This document shows positions 11,296 to 21,995 of a stretch of 64,000 nucleotides of DNA, in pieces (the first letter of the stretch is position 1; each line of letters opens with the position of its first letter). The DNA lies in NCBI GenBank assembly GCA_002150815.3, contig NDFF03000090.1, positions 124,001 through 188,000 of the forward strand, read 5' to 3'. This DNA comes from Grammothele lineata. Lineage: Eukaryota > Basidiomycota > Agaricomycetes > Polyporales > Polyporaceae. The notes below the pieces were generated by a model. That model worked only from the letters and a program-made list of their open reading frames with translations, was not told the origin of the DNA and searched no databases. The position numbers were made by a program, and so were the translations under genes.

Positions 11296-12135
11296 GGGCG
11301 CGAGAGGTGGGCGCGCTAGGACGGGGAGAGAAGGGAGGCGTAGGTTGGGGATGGAAGGAGGAGAAAAGAAGGACAGGCGGAGAAGTGAACGGGAACACCG
11401 GTCAACGCGAACGACGTGCATATAAGTAAGCGGCGCGGACGTTGGGGTGCTCCCGAACAACGGCGTGCAGGGCGAGGTGCACCGGGCGGTGGGCCCGGTG
11501 GGCCCTGGCCGGTACCTATGGGGCGAACGAGAGACGCGGTACGCAGGACGATCTTTGGGGAGCCCAGCTGGGGAGCGTGCGGCGTTGACGGCAGTTTCTG
11601 GAATGGCGATCCAAGACCCCGAATGCCCGATTCATGCTGGATGACCACCCCGAAGAAGACGAAGGTAACACAGGAGGGAATGTGGCAACTCGGCGCCGCT
11701 AGGAACAGGAACGCTCATCGAGAGCATGGGGGTCGCTCACCGTGGTCACGCCGTGTTTTCTGAGGGTTGGGCGGCGGCTTCCGTCCGGCGGACAGCTTCA
11801 AACCAGAGTGATGGGGTTCAGTCTCCGCCGCGTGCATATAGCACCGGTCGGCGTTGCTATCGTAGAGGACGCGCTCGGCACCGAAGTCGAGGCAGGCAGT
11901 CACATGAGGAGGTCAATCGCGCGTTTGCGGTGGAGGGTTAACCAAGAATGCAGTGCTTTTGATTTTGAGGCGAGGCACGCGTGCGCGTATCGGTGCGTGG
12001 CGGGCGGCTCCGTGCGGCTGCATACCCGAGCGTCTTGTGTGTGGGCAGTAACGGCGTGCTAGGCCGGTACCTAGTACCAACGCCGCAACATCTGACGTTC
12101 GTCGATATACGCCGCTTACATCATACAACGCACTA
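10929..12135. repeat. Left arm of an imperfect inverted duplication (laccase 5' region)
   Basis: Laccase exons 1-2, its promoter and about 840 bp beyond recur in inverted orientation at 18425-19660. Matching islands (read on the minus strand here) include GCGTTCCTGTTCCTAGC, ATCGCCATTCCAGAAACTGC and the CGACGAACG(T/C)CAGA(T/C)GTTGCGGCG stretch. The arms are diverged, so the copy is not recent. Arm ends are estimated by eye. Confidence 0.75.
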
Positions 12136-12196
12136 GCGTCCCCCAGTCGAGCCGAGTCCAGAACGCGAGCGGAGAGCTGGCGTCAATAGTTCCTGT

Positions 12197-12965
12197 ATGC
12201 TCTTCGAAGATCGCACTTCAGCAAATGGGCGGAGAGTATCTGGGCTTGCTAGTGAGCAAACATGCGTTGTACGCAGCATTCTGATACCGCACCAGAAGCA
12301 CCTGGGCGATGTCGCGGAAGACGTATACGGATGGGACGCCGGTGCGATGCTGGTACCCGAAGGTGTACGAGATGTGTTGGGCGTATTGTTTTAACGCGGT
12401 GAGCTCGTCGTCGTGTTTGTTGCGAGCGCATCGCATGGCCCCGCAGAGGAACTAGAACGCGGACTTGTTGTGATCGACCCTGACTTCGATGGGAACGACA
12501 ACGTCCACCCATGAGCACCGACCGACGGATGTGCTGCGCTCCTTCTTCGATGTGACCGAAGAGTCCAACAGAAACTGGTCTTCGTCCGTGTGCACGAAGG
12601 TGAGATACCAGTCGTGGTTGAAGGGAGATGGCCGAGTCACATCCCATCGCTTTCCAGAGATTTCTGGGCGATAAGGGAACCGGCAACGTCCCGGACGACA
12701 AGGGGAGGGTGCTCCAGATGAGCATTCTCAAAGACGTCGTGAGCGAGCTTGCACCGACGTAAGAAGATGTCAGGGCAACGTCCTCAAGACGGTACGAAGG
12801 CGACGCACGATCTCGAGGTTGACGTCCAACTCGCGGATTTCGTCTAGTTTACCCAGAGCGGGATGGTAGAAGTTCTCGCAGTCGCCGGGAGAAGGATCGG
12901 AGCTAGGAATAGATTCCTTCAGGAAATTATCCGTTTCAACTTCTAAGATTTGGCTGCGCATGACG
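12197..12965 (-). pseudogene. FunK1 kinase relic, N-terminal half only
   Basis: The 12961-12770 frame (MRSQILEVETDNFLKES, VNLEIV) matches exon 1 of the FunK1 gene at 985-3801. After an intron with the same phase the match continues through VVRDV, SVGRCSWVDVVVPIEV and FGYQHRTGVPSVYVFRD. The frame is shifted after VVRDVAG, a stop interrupts SAF*FL near 12450, and similarity ends abruptly after FRDIAQV. No catalytic loop exists. It sits divergently upstream of arp2, the arrangement that is mirrored at 3.8-4.6 kb. Confidence 0.8.
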
Positions 12966-13549
12966 TCGACGCTGGTGATGACGGTTCAGTCGTTCTTGTC
13001 TTCAGAAGGGTTGGTTTCAAGGCCGCGTGTCCCGGGGTAGAAGGAAACGGCGTAGGCGGTTGGTTTGAGGCTGGATATGGACAAGCATGGGAGTGACACC
13101 GAGGGTGGGAGCGATGGTACAGAAAAAGGGGAAAAAGTAGACTTAACATGTTGCCAAGTCGCGTCCCTGACATTTTAAAGGTAAAAAATCCGTCGTTCTA
13201 CTTCGTTTGACAGCCCCACGCGATTTGACTGCAAGAACTTGAACCGGCCCGAGCTTTAAGCTTCAAGTGGCGATGTGGGGAACAACGTTTGGTTGAGGGA
13301 ACAGAGAAACAGTGGTTAAGAGCATCTGCCGTACTCCGATTGGGATAATGAATGTATTGTACTGAAGAATGCGTCGTGGTAAGAGAAGAAAGAGCAATGA
13401 TCGAGACTCGAACCTACGGCGAGCTTGATCGCGACGCCGCGCCGAGCGGTCCGACGGTAGGCGCCCATGCTTGCACTGCGCGTCGTGCCTGCGCTCGACT
13501 TGGACTTCATCGACGCCGGCCTCACTTGTCTCTTCGATCTTTCTCTGCC
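12966..13549. other. Intergenic, 5' flank of arp2
   Basis: No gene supported. The stretch holds the arp2 leader (GCCTCACTTGTCTC just before the ATG) and presumably its promoter. A minus-strand T-arm-like string near 13410 (GGTTCGAGTC) lacks a matching acceptor stem. Confidence 0.4.
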
Positions 13550-15157
13550 ATGGACCCTTCAATACCTCTCGTCGTCGATAACGGTACCGGAGTGAGCGTC
13601 CTGCCTCAAACTCATGCAGATGATGTGCTCACACCTCTGTACAGTTTGTCAAGGTCGGATATGCGGGCTCCAACTTTCCAGAACATGGTGCGCACGAGTA
13701 TCTCCAGCCCACCTCGGGCCTCCGAGCTAACGGTCCCGCCGCACCCAGTATTCCCCTCCATCGTCGGCCGGCCGATCCTACGAGCAGAAGAGCGCGTCGC
13801 GGGCTCAGCCGTGATCAAGGACGTGATGATCGGGGACGAGGCCGCCGAGAACCGCAACTACCTGCAAGTGACCCAGCCGATGGAGCACGGCATCGTGCGC
13901 AACTGGGAGGACATGAAGCTCCTCTGGGACTACACCTTCGACGAGAAGCTCCGCGTCGACACCCGCGGGCGCAAGGTGCTCCTCACCGAGCCCCCGATGA
14001 ACCCCAAGGCGAACCGCCAGCGGATGGCGCAGGTCATGTTCGAGGAGTATGGTTTTCAGGGCGTGTATGTGGCCATCCAGGCCGTTTTGACGTTGTATGC
14101 GCAAGGTGCGTCCCTCTTCCTCGTGAGCAAGAACCCCCCGCGCGAACCCACACATCCCTTCCTGTTCCCCGCCCGCGCCGTGCCTGCACAGGTCTCACCA
14201 CGGGCGTCGTCGTCGACTCTGGGGACGGCGTGACGCACATCGTGCCCGTCTTCGACGGCTTCTCGCTCCCGCACCTCACGCGGCGGCTCGACATCGCGGG
14301 CCGGGACGTGACGCGCTATCTGATCAAGCTCCTCCTCATGCGCGGGTACGCCTTCAACCGCACCGCGGACTTCGAGACCGTGCGCGAGATCAAGGAGAAG
14401 TTCTGCTACGTGTCGTATGACCTCGACCTTGATACGCGCCTGGCGGAGGAGACGACGGTCCTGGTGGAGAGCTATACGGTGAGTGCGGAGGGAGTGTGGG
14501 GTAAGAAGGAGTAAGGGGCGCGAGCTGAGGTTGTGAGCGCAGCTTCCTGACGGGCGCGTCATCAAAATCGGGTCGGAGAGGTTCGAAGCACCCGAGTGCA
14601 TGTTCCAGCCACATCTCGTCGACGTCGAGCAGCCGGGTGTAGCAGGTGCGTCTCCCCTTGCCTGCTTCTGTTACCCCCTTCGCCTCAGCGCTCATTCTAC
14701 GCACTACGCGCAGAGATGCTATTCCAGACGATCCAAGCCGCAGCGGTGGACGTCCGCGCGGAGCTCTACAAGCACATCGTGCTCTCGGGCGGGTCGAGCA
14801 TGTACCCCGGTCTGCCCAGCCGGCTCGAGAAGGAGATGAAGCAGCTCTACCTCACCCGCGTCCTCGGGGGCGACCCTTCCCGATTGAACGTGCGTCCCCT
14901 TCTTCCCTTTCTCCTCCCCCTTCTCCCTTTGATCCTCTTTCGTTTCTCCCATCTCCACACTTTCATCGGCCTAACGCCCCCCACAGAAATTCAAGATCCG
15001 GATCGAAGACCCCCCGCGCCGTAAACACATGGTCTTCCTCGGCGGCGCCGTGCTCGCGGACATCATGAAGGCGCGCGAGGAGTTCTGGGTCACGCGCGAG
15101 GAGTGGTTCGAGCAGGGCCCGCGCGCGCTCGATAAGCTCGCGAGGGGGGAGAATTAG
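13550..15157 (+). CDS. arp2: Actin-related protein 2 (Arp2/3 complex)
   Basis: Arp2, the actin-like ATP-binding subunit of the Arp2/3 complex that nucleates branched actin filaments at the cell cortex and endocytic sites. Seven exons (13550-13591, 13645-13687, 13749-14105, 14192-14478, 14543-14645, 14714-14889, 14987-15157) give 392 aa, the normal family length. Visible hallmarks are [14 protein letters not shown] with FVKVGYAG (phosphate-binding loop), [50 protein letters not shown] (second phosphate loop) and [18 protein letters not shown]. The protein ends [13 protein letters not shown]. The first two exons are very short, as in other basidiomycete arp2 genes. A 5' relic of this gene lies at 4345-4640. 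Confidence 0.96.
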
Positions 15158-15692
15158 AGGATAGAGCCGCGAGTGTGTGGGCGTAGGGACAGGGACAGGT
15201 AAGGGGAGGGAGGGAGGTGGGGGAGAGGGAGAGGGAGAGGGGGAGAGGGAGGGGGGAGGACGGACGGTAGTACTGTAATCATGCTGTAACAGTGTTCTGA
15301 ACGCACGACGGATCGCAACTTCTTCGCACTCTCCCTCCCTCTCTGCCTTCCCCGCTTCAGCACAGATCAACAGGGGCGGGTCCGGTATATCGCGGACGCC
15401 CACACAGCAGGACGCATACTCATGTTCTATGTACATCGAAGTCTCAGCGCGAGCGCAAGAGCGGAATTACTCTATAAGCATAGTAAGGAGAACTATCCGT
15501 GGTAACTAACGTATAATACATGCGAGTGGTGAGGGGCGATTATACGAGACGTGTACAGCGTAGAAGAGCGATGTGTGTGAGTGGGGCCTGGGACGATGGG
15601 GTGATATGGACAAGGGCATAATGTAGGGGACATGCGAGGGACCAACTGTGACGGAGAGACAGCGAGCGGAGTCAGGGGATCCGGAGGGGAGA
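15158..15692. other. Convergent 3' flanks of arp2 and rim2
   Basis: Both neighbours end here and point towards each other. A purine-rich simple repeat (GGGAGAGGGA type, about 15195-15260) is the only structure seen. Confidence 0.5.
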
Positions 15693-16924
15693 TCATGTCA
15701 TACGCAGTGCGGCTTCGTAGATGCAGAACATGACGGCGGCGTTGGGGATGACGCGCATGAGATGTGCACTAAGCCCGCCGTAGAGTGACCCGACGCCCTC
15801 TTCGTGGATCACCAGCCGAAGCGTCTGCAGCAGCCCGGTATACTTGACTTTTCCGTTTACGAGCGGCTGCCTCAGCCTCGTCCGCAGGACCTACCCCACC
15901 CCCGTCATCAGCAAAGAGATCAAAGGGGGAAAACGCGAAGAGACGCACCTCATGCGGGTACGTGATCAGCGACGCGACGCACTTGGCCGTGCCCGCGCTC
16001 CCGACCATCCCCACCCACTCCGCCACCCCGCCCCGGCCCTCCGCGAGCCGCTTCAGCCGCTCGTACAGCACCCACTGGATCGTGCCCTCCGTCACCCCCA
16101 GGTAGCTCGCGCTCAGGCCCTTGTAGAACCCCCTCACGCCCTCCTCCCTAAAGATCTTCCGGATCATCGCCACGCTGCCCCCCAACGCGCTCCCCTTCCC
16201 TGTGCCCTTCCCTGTGCCCTTCCCTGTGCTTGCCCCTGCGTGCGACTCGAGCTGCAACCGCGTCTTGACGACCCAAATCGGGTTCGTCGCCGTGCCCGTC
16301 GCGACGCCCGCGGCGGCGGCCGCGGCGAGGTGGACCCACGAGTTCTCGGCGCCGCCGTTGAAGCGCGCGGCGATGAGCTGCTTGCCGTTGCCGTACGCGA
16401 AGAAGTTGATGGAGCGCGCGGGGACGACGCCGACGAGCGTGGGCCCGAGGCCTTTGAAGAGCGCGCGGGGGGATTCGTGGAGGTAGATGTCACTGTGTGC
16501 GCGCGCAGCGAGGCGAGGCGAGGCGGAGAAGGGGGAGGGGGACGCGTGAGGGGGCGCACGAGAGCGAGGAAAGGAGAGAGTGGGGGACGTACCGGATGAT
16601 GTGCGCCGTCTCGACGAAATGCCACAGTATATTTCTCCTCACGGCGACAGCAGCCCCAGAGCCGTCGATAGCGACGCCGGCGTGCTTGGCGCGGAAGAGG
16701 TCGGACTGGAGGCGGGTCTTGACGACGTCGAACGGGCTCGTCACGATCGCGCCGCACATCCCGCCCAGGCTGCGAAGGGACACAGAGTGGAGCGTGAGCC
16801 ACGTCCGTGCAGGAACGAAGAGGGGACGGGCTTACCCGCCTGCGACGAAATGGTGCCAGGACTTGGCGGGCAGCCAGCTCGTCGTCGTCACGCGCTCGAG
16901 CGGGGGCGGGGCCGTGTCCGACAT
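15693..16924 (-). CDS. rim2: Mitochondrial pyrimidine nucleotide carrier (Rim2 type)
   Basis: Mitochondrial carrier family protein, 335 aa, four exons (16924-16836, 16769-16593, 16492-15949, 15890-15693). Three repeats carry the carrier signature: SPFDVVKTRLQSDLF, NPIWVVKTRLQLE and YPHEVLRTRLRQ. The tryptophan in the second signature (PIW) is characteristic of the Rim2/SLC25A33-SLC25A36 pyrimidine nucleotide carriers of the inner membrane, which supply dNTP and NTP precursors for mtDNA and RNA. The N-terminal part (WHHFVAGGLGGMCGAIVTSPFD, split by intron 1) fits Rim2. A short GTGKGTGKGTGK repeat in the matrix loop after the second signature is a local oddity. It shares a 366-bp divergent promoter region with rpc25. 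Confidence 0.9.
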
Positions 16925-17290
16925 TTTTGGCGGAGAGAAGAGGAGGGGGGAAGGGGGACGGGGCGGAAGCGAAGAGGAGAGGAGAGGAGGAGGCTCAGGT
17001 CGGTGGACAGTCGACGACGGTCTGCTGGACGCGATTCCAAGCGGCCGGCTGCTCGAGCGCCGTTGCCAATCGCGTACACGGAATTTTTGGTGGGGCGGGC
17101 TGATAAGATTGGATAGGCGCGCGTGTGCGCTCGGAGAACGCGACGGGCTCATCTCCGGTGCGTTCTCAGTTCTGCTCTTCCTCGGCCCTCTTCTCCCTCC
17201 TTCTCTGTCCTCGCCCGTCGTCATCGGTCCCCCCACGCCTATCTTATCGACCACGCGCGCCGCCCTGCGATTGGCAGCCCCAGCAGGGCC
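16925..17290. promoter_or_regulatory. Bidirectional promoter region, rim2 / rpc25
   Basis: A 366-bp gap separates the divergent start codons of rim2 (16924, minus) and rpc25 (17291, plus), so it must hold both promoters. The rpc25 side is pyrimidine-rich (CTTCCTC, CTCCCTCC), typical of basidiomycete transcription starts. No TATA box is evident. Confidence 0.55.
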
Positions 17291-18254
17291 ATGTTCCAGC
17301 TCTCCATCATCAAGGTGCGCCCTCCTCTTCTCCCCACCCCAGTTCCCGCCTCACTCCGCCCTTAGGACACCGTCGCCGTGCACCCCGCCCAGTTCGGCCT
17401 CCCCCCGACGCAGGCGATCACGAACGAGCTCAACAAAAAGTACGCGAATCGGGTGTTGCATGACGTAGGCCTGTGCGTGTGCGTGTTCGACCTCACGCAG
17501 GTGGGGGAGGGGAAGGTCCGCTATGGGGACGGATGTTTGTGGTATAAAGGTCGGTGAGTGTTCTGCGTGCGATGCGAAGGGAGGGCCTGGAGCTGACGGG
17601 GAGCAGTTGTGTTTCGCCTCACGGTGTTCAGGCCGTTTGCGTCCGAGGTGATTCTGGCTAAGGTGAAGTCCTCGGATGAAGATGGTGTTCGATGTACGTC
17701 CCCCTTGCACGTCCCGCTCAATCCCCCTCTAATATCCGCTATATTCCAGTAACTGTGGGCTTCTTCGACGACATATACGTCCCGCTCGTCTACCTCCCGG
17801 AACCCTGCGCATTGTAAGCCCGTTCCCTCTCCTCTCTTCTCCTCCCCCGCCCAAATTCACCCCTACCCCCTTCCCCCCGCCCAGCGACCCAAAAGAACGC
17901 GCGCACTTCTGGCTCCCCACCGCGGACCCTCGCACCCCCTCGCACACCCTCCTCGACTCCCCGCTCGCGGACCGGATGTACGTCGACGCAGGGGACGTCG
18001 TCCGCGTGCGCGTCGAGGCGGACGCGTTCTCCGACGCCGAGCCGGGCCCCCCGCCCCGTGCGCTCGAGGGCGTGCAGCAGGCGAGGGAGGGGAGGGGGGC
18101 GCCGTATGTTATTACGGTGCGTGCTGCTTCCTGGTTGCGGGAGTAGGGAGAGGGCTGATGATTCGCGCGCGGTTAGTGCTCGATGTCGGAGCAGGGCCTC
18201 GGGCCGGTTTCGTGGTGGAAGAACGCTGGGGTCGAGACTATGGACGAGGGCTGA
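17291..18254 (+). CDS. rpc25: DNA-directed RNA polymerase III subunit Rpc25 (RPC8)
   Basis: Rpc25/RPC8 is the Rpb7-like stalk subunit of RNA polymerase III and works with Rpc17 in initiation of tRNA and 5S rRNA transcription. Six exons (17291-17314, 17366-17549, 17607-17693, 17750-17813, 17885-18116, 18177-18254) give 222 aa, close to family length. Diagnostic strings are MFQLSIIK, FGLPPTQAITNELNKKYANR, GLCVCVFDL, GKVRYGDGCLWYK (the Rpb7-type N-terminal domain), then VFRPFASEVILAKVKSS and VGFFDDIYVPLVYLPEP (S1-like OB domain). The C-terminus is an acidic linker followed by GLGPVSWWKNAGVETMDEG. The 8-codon first exon is supported by the GTGCGC donor and family identity. Confidence 0.95.
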
Positions 18255-18424
18255 ATTTGGAGGGCGATCATAGTGGTGGTGGAACGCTTTCTTGTGCCAC
18301 CTCGGGGCACAGTGTACGATGTACGTTTGATCGACTTAGGTGTCTTTGATCCATTTCACTGACCTGACGTACGTTTTCTGAAGAGCATGTAGAGCGGAAA
18401 TGACGCCGTGTTCCAGACTCATAT
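18255..18424. other. 3' flank of rpc25
   Basis: Short stretch between the rpc25 stop and the right arm of the inverted duplication; no gene. Confidence 0.4.
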
Positions 18425-19660
18425 CGAGGAGGCGTGGGGTGATGCAAGCGGCGTATCGACGAACGCCAGACGTTGCGGCGTTGAATCTAGGTATCAGCCT
18501 AATATGCCCGGCCGTTCCTGCGCATACACAAGACGTTCGGATACGCGGCCGTACGGGGCCGCGCGCCACCCGCCGCCTGCCAATACGCGCACCGTGCCTC
18601 GCCTGAAAAGCACTGCTTTCTTCAAGTTAACCGTCTGCTGACTGCAAGTACGCAATCGGCCACCCAATCTGTTCGCACAACTTGACTTCGGTGCCGAGGG
18701 TGTCCGCCTGCGTAGCGCCGCGTACTGGACGGGGACCGTGTCACGGCGATCGTATCTGACCGTCTGGCTTGAAGCCCACCTGGAGAACGTAGTCTCCGTA
18801 GCCGACCATAACTTGGTCTCCGTGGCCGATATGGGGAACGCAAACCGCCGCACAACCTACTGACCGCGTCGAGCGACCCCCAGGCTCGCGATGAGCGTTC
18901 CTGTTCCTAGCAGTGTCAATGCGCCTCCTGTGTTACCCTCGTCTTCTCCCAGGTTGGCATCCAGCATTCGGGCATTCGGGGTCTTGTATCGCCATTCCAG
19001 AAACTGCAGTCAACGCTGCACGCTCCCCAGGCCGCCTGAAGATCGTCTGGCGTATCGCGTCTCCCGTCCGCCCCACAGGTACTGGCCAGGGCATGCCCGG
19101 CCCACCGTCCGGGGCACCTCGCCCCGCACGCCGTTGTTCGGGAGCACCCCAACGTCCGCGCCGCTTACTTGTCCGCACGTCGTTCGAGTCGGCCGGTGTT
19201 CCCGTTCACTTCTCCGCCCGTCTTCTCTTCCCTTTCCCTTCCTTTCATTCACAACCTACGTCTCCCTTCTCTCCCTGTCCCGCGCCTACCAAGGCCTCTT
19301 CCGTCTACGCCCTCCCCGCCCGTCCGCCTCGCCAGGGTCGTATTCGCGTGGGGCGCGGGCGCTCGCGCCTCTTCAACCACTCTCGCCCGGGCTGAAACAA
19401 TCGGGCCCGTGGCCGGCCTCGAGCGGCGCCGTCGCCCCCGATGTCGTCCCATGCCCTGCGGTCCTCGCGGGCGGGACTTTTCCCGGGCCGCTGATTGTGA
19501 GGAATGAGGTGCGCGTATATCTGGGGGTTTGGGGCTTCTTGGGGTGGCGCGGTGATACTCACGTAAATGGGTCGTGGGGCGACGAGTTCCCCGGGCTGAA
19601 CGTCGTGGACGAGCTCAAGAATGAGACGACGCTCACCGCGACGAGCATCGTACGTTTCCC
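18425..19660. repeat. Right arm of the inverted duplication (laccase 5' region)
   Basis: Inverted, diverged counterpart of 10929-12135. In order it carries the distal flank, the promoter-like region and laccase exons 1-2. The two arms enclose about 6.3 kb containing the FunK1 relic, arp2, rim2 and rpc25. Confidence 0.75.
19307..19655 (+). pseudogene. Laccase relic: exons 1 and 2 only
   Basis: Exon 1 counterpart (19307-19508) keeps TIGPVA and [13 protein letters not shown]. Exon 2 counterpart (about 19578-19649) keeps GDEFPGLNVVDELKNETTLTATS, split here by a Pro/Gly change at the FRLNV position. The laccase ATG is ACG at 19307-19309, and the rest of exon 1 is out of frame in places. No copper-ligand exon follows, so the copy cannot make an oxidase. 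Confidence 0.75.
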
Positions 19661-20074
19661 ATGGTCAACCATTCACCATCGTCTGAGTCCTCGCGCGCAA
19701 CCACATGGCACTTGGACCCCCCTCTCCCCGACGGCCTCGAGTCTTTCCTGCACGTTCTGCACGTTCTCGTGCTCTCCTATAGTACCGACGCACGTCCCAG
19801 CCTCGCGCTCTGGGGTGCTTCATAACTGCGCACTACTCCCACGCGGACAGCGCGCTCGGCAGGAGCGACGCGAAGGTATAACCGGTCAAGTCGAAGAGGG
19901 AGGGTCAGTGTTTTTAATAAGCGCAAGCTGCCCTCGCAGTGATAAAACATCGTTTTTAACCATGTACTCTACGGTCAATTAATGGCGACATGAATCTTGA
20001 CACTCTACGACTCGAGGGGTGCATATCAGTTTCGTTCTACACCGCGGTTCGAAAGAGATTTCGGCCTCTAGATA
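19661..20074. other. Intergenic, no supported gene
   Basis: Sequence after the laccase relic loses similarity to the laccase at exon 3. No open frame with family motifs was found before the 3' end of the DUF6533 gene at 20075. Confidence 0.4.
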
Positions 20075-21910
20075 TCAGGCACCTCGGTGAAGCGCCTCCG
20101 CTCTACATAGATCTAACTTTGGGGCCTCAGCCTGTGATTCGTCAATATCCAACTTGCCACCGTCGCGATAGTCCTCAGCTGTCGGTGACGGCATGAGCGA
20201 GTCGCCGAGGGAACCGAGGATGCGCTGGTCGAAACTCATTGTACTCGTCTCAGGCTCTACGTTGTCGAGCGACCAAGCGCTCCTGTACGCGTGCCTAAGG
20301 CGCACGTTTGTCTCCTGGAGGTTGAGTATGAAACGTCCAACCAGTATGGCCGTCATCCTGGACGACATTTGTTGAAAATCTGAACACTGCACTCTGGGCG
20401 TCGGGGGTTTGATGAAGGGGAAACGCACGGTTCAATGAAGAATATCACGTCGCTGAGGTGGTCTCGGAGTAAAGGGTTATTGAATATCTGTAAAGTTGAT
20501 TGCGGTCAGAATTCACAACTTAAGATAGAGTATCTAGACGAGATAGAAGACAGTCCTTACCGGTGTCGATAAAGAGAAGCCGAGGTGTATCGTGTTCAGC
20601 GTAAGCAAAATACTGTGATATATCTCGTTGGGTAATTATAGCAAGAGAATGACGCATTCTGAGGCTCTTACACGAAGTATATGAGTCCTGCGGGATGGAG
20701 GATAATACCAGATCAATATATATACGCCTGCTGGGCTCCCGTTATGGGGAAAGATTAGCACTCACCGTCACGCAAGAGTAGGACCGAGAACGAGGTCGAT
20801 AGACCGTTCTCTATAGCACGCGAGGTTTTGGTAGTCGAATACGTTTTGATCCAAGTTACGACGATCACAATCAGGTCTGCAGTGATGAGACACAAGCGAG
20901 GAAGTGCGGTAACTGGTACCACCGTTAGCACATCGCCCTGCATGTGTATACTGTCAGATAATACAGCGCACATCTGTATACATACAAAATGGTTAATATG
21001 CTTAGGGAAACTACTAGGAGACGAGGAATGCTCACGCGATAGAGATAGCAGAAGAAGGCTCCTCAACGTTCTGGAAGCAGCCATATGGTCCATACACCGG
21101 GTCGAGCAACACGGTTGCGTAGCTGAAATTGGCCTGTAAAAACGAGCATTTGCGTTAAACACCCAGAATCGATGGACTCGACTCAGCTGCTTACGAAGTT
21201 GACGGCTATTGGAGCCATTGAGAGCACGAATATGGAGAGACTCAGGAGCCGAGAACGCCCGCTGAGAGCATATACGCGCAGTGCGGAAAATGCTGCGAAG
21301 CAGTACAATATAAGGGACTGGACGAATCGGACGAGACCTACATACCACCCCACGGTAAATAGCCCAGAATCTCTACTGAATTCGTGCCAATTGCCCATTG
21401 GGAACAGCTAATCGGAACGCACAAGTGAAAGATATCAATCAGTATCAATGTTGACTTGGAACTCGGACATGCATTACCTCTGTAGAGAGATTAGCATAAA
21501 GTAAGCGTCACACGAACTCTGGACATACTACTCACCGAGGCATTGAATGGGTAGAAGCCACGAAGCCACGCAAGGTTGTATATCAAAACCATGTACCGGT
21601 TGACAAGGAAGAGTACGGATGCCCCAGTCAACTTCTGAGCCCAGAAAAGCTCGACCTCTGCCCCGATAGTGATGGCATATTCATAGATAATAAGAGCTGA
21701 TCATAAGGAAGGGTATGAGAATGAAGGAGGTGCGGCGCACGGCGTATCGCAAGCGTATGAGGTGACGGCACTCTTACCAAGCATAGAGAGACAAATGGAC
21801 TCTTCGATGAAGCTGAAATACAATTAGGCGGCCCTCGGAACGAAGCGCTGCAGTGTAGGCCGTACTCACAACTCTTGGAAGAGTGAAACGAGCGCAACAT
21901 TTTCACGCAT
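20075..21910 (-). CDS. DUF6533 multi-pass membrane protein, copy A
   Basis: Seven-helix-type membrane protein of the basidiomycete DUF6533 family; function unknown. The 13-exon model (21910-21870, 21812-21778, 21696-21536, 21479-21478, 21407-21346, 21292-21195, 21133-21036, 20973-20972, 20912-20766, 20687-20672, 20612-20561, 20487-20429, 20357-20075) sums to 1056 nt (351 aa). Family landmarks are YEYAITIGAEVELFW, KLTGASVLFLVNRYMVLIYN, SCSQWA, AFSALRVYALSGRS, LCLITADLIVIVVTW, VLLLRDG and RFILNLQE. Two exons are only 2 nt (AG and AT); without them the frame is lost. The ATG at 21910 lies inside a 52-bp tandem duplication. Exon sizes largely match copy B at 23198-25038. Confidence 0.88.
20972..20973 (-). 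other. 2-nt microexon (AT), second site, copy A
   Basis: Flanked by ...TATACAG upstream and GTGCGC downstream. It joins ATC GC to TT ACC, giving I-A-F-T before ALPRLCLITAD. The downstream intron has a GTGCTAACG branch site. Confidence 0.8.
21478..21479 (-). other. 2-nt microexon (AG), first site, copy A
   Basis: Flanked by ...TCTCTACAG and GTAATG. It joins GCC TCG to C TGT TCC, giving A-S-S-C-S ahead of the conserved QWA stretch. The introns on either side are 56 and 70 nt. Confidence 0.8.
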
Positions 21911-21995
21911 GTTGAAAGTGGTGAGAGGATGTTGCGGCAGGGAGCGCAACATTTTCACGCATGTTGAAAGTGGTGAGAGGATGTTGCGGCAGGGA
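21892..21995. repeat. Two tandem copies of a 52-bp unit
   Basis: Units 21892-21943 and 21944-21995 look identical by eye. Each contains the start-codon context of the DUF6533 copy A gene. Because 52 is not a multiple of three, the upstream ATG is in another frame. Confidence 0.85.

Noticed and set aside
13390..13480. Possible tRNA on the minus strand upstream of arp2 (GGTTCGAGTC)
   Set aside because: The T-stem does not pair and no 5' acceptor complement exists.
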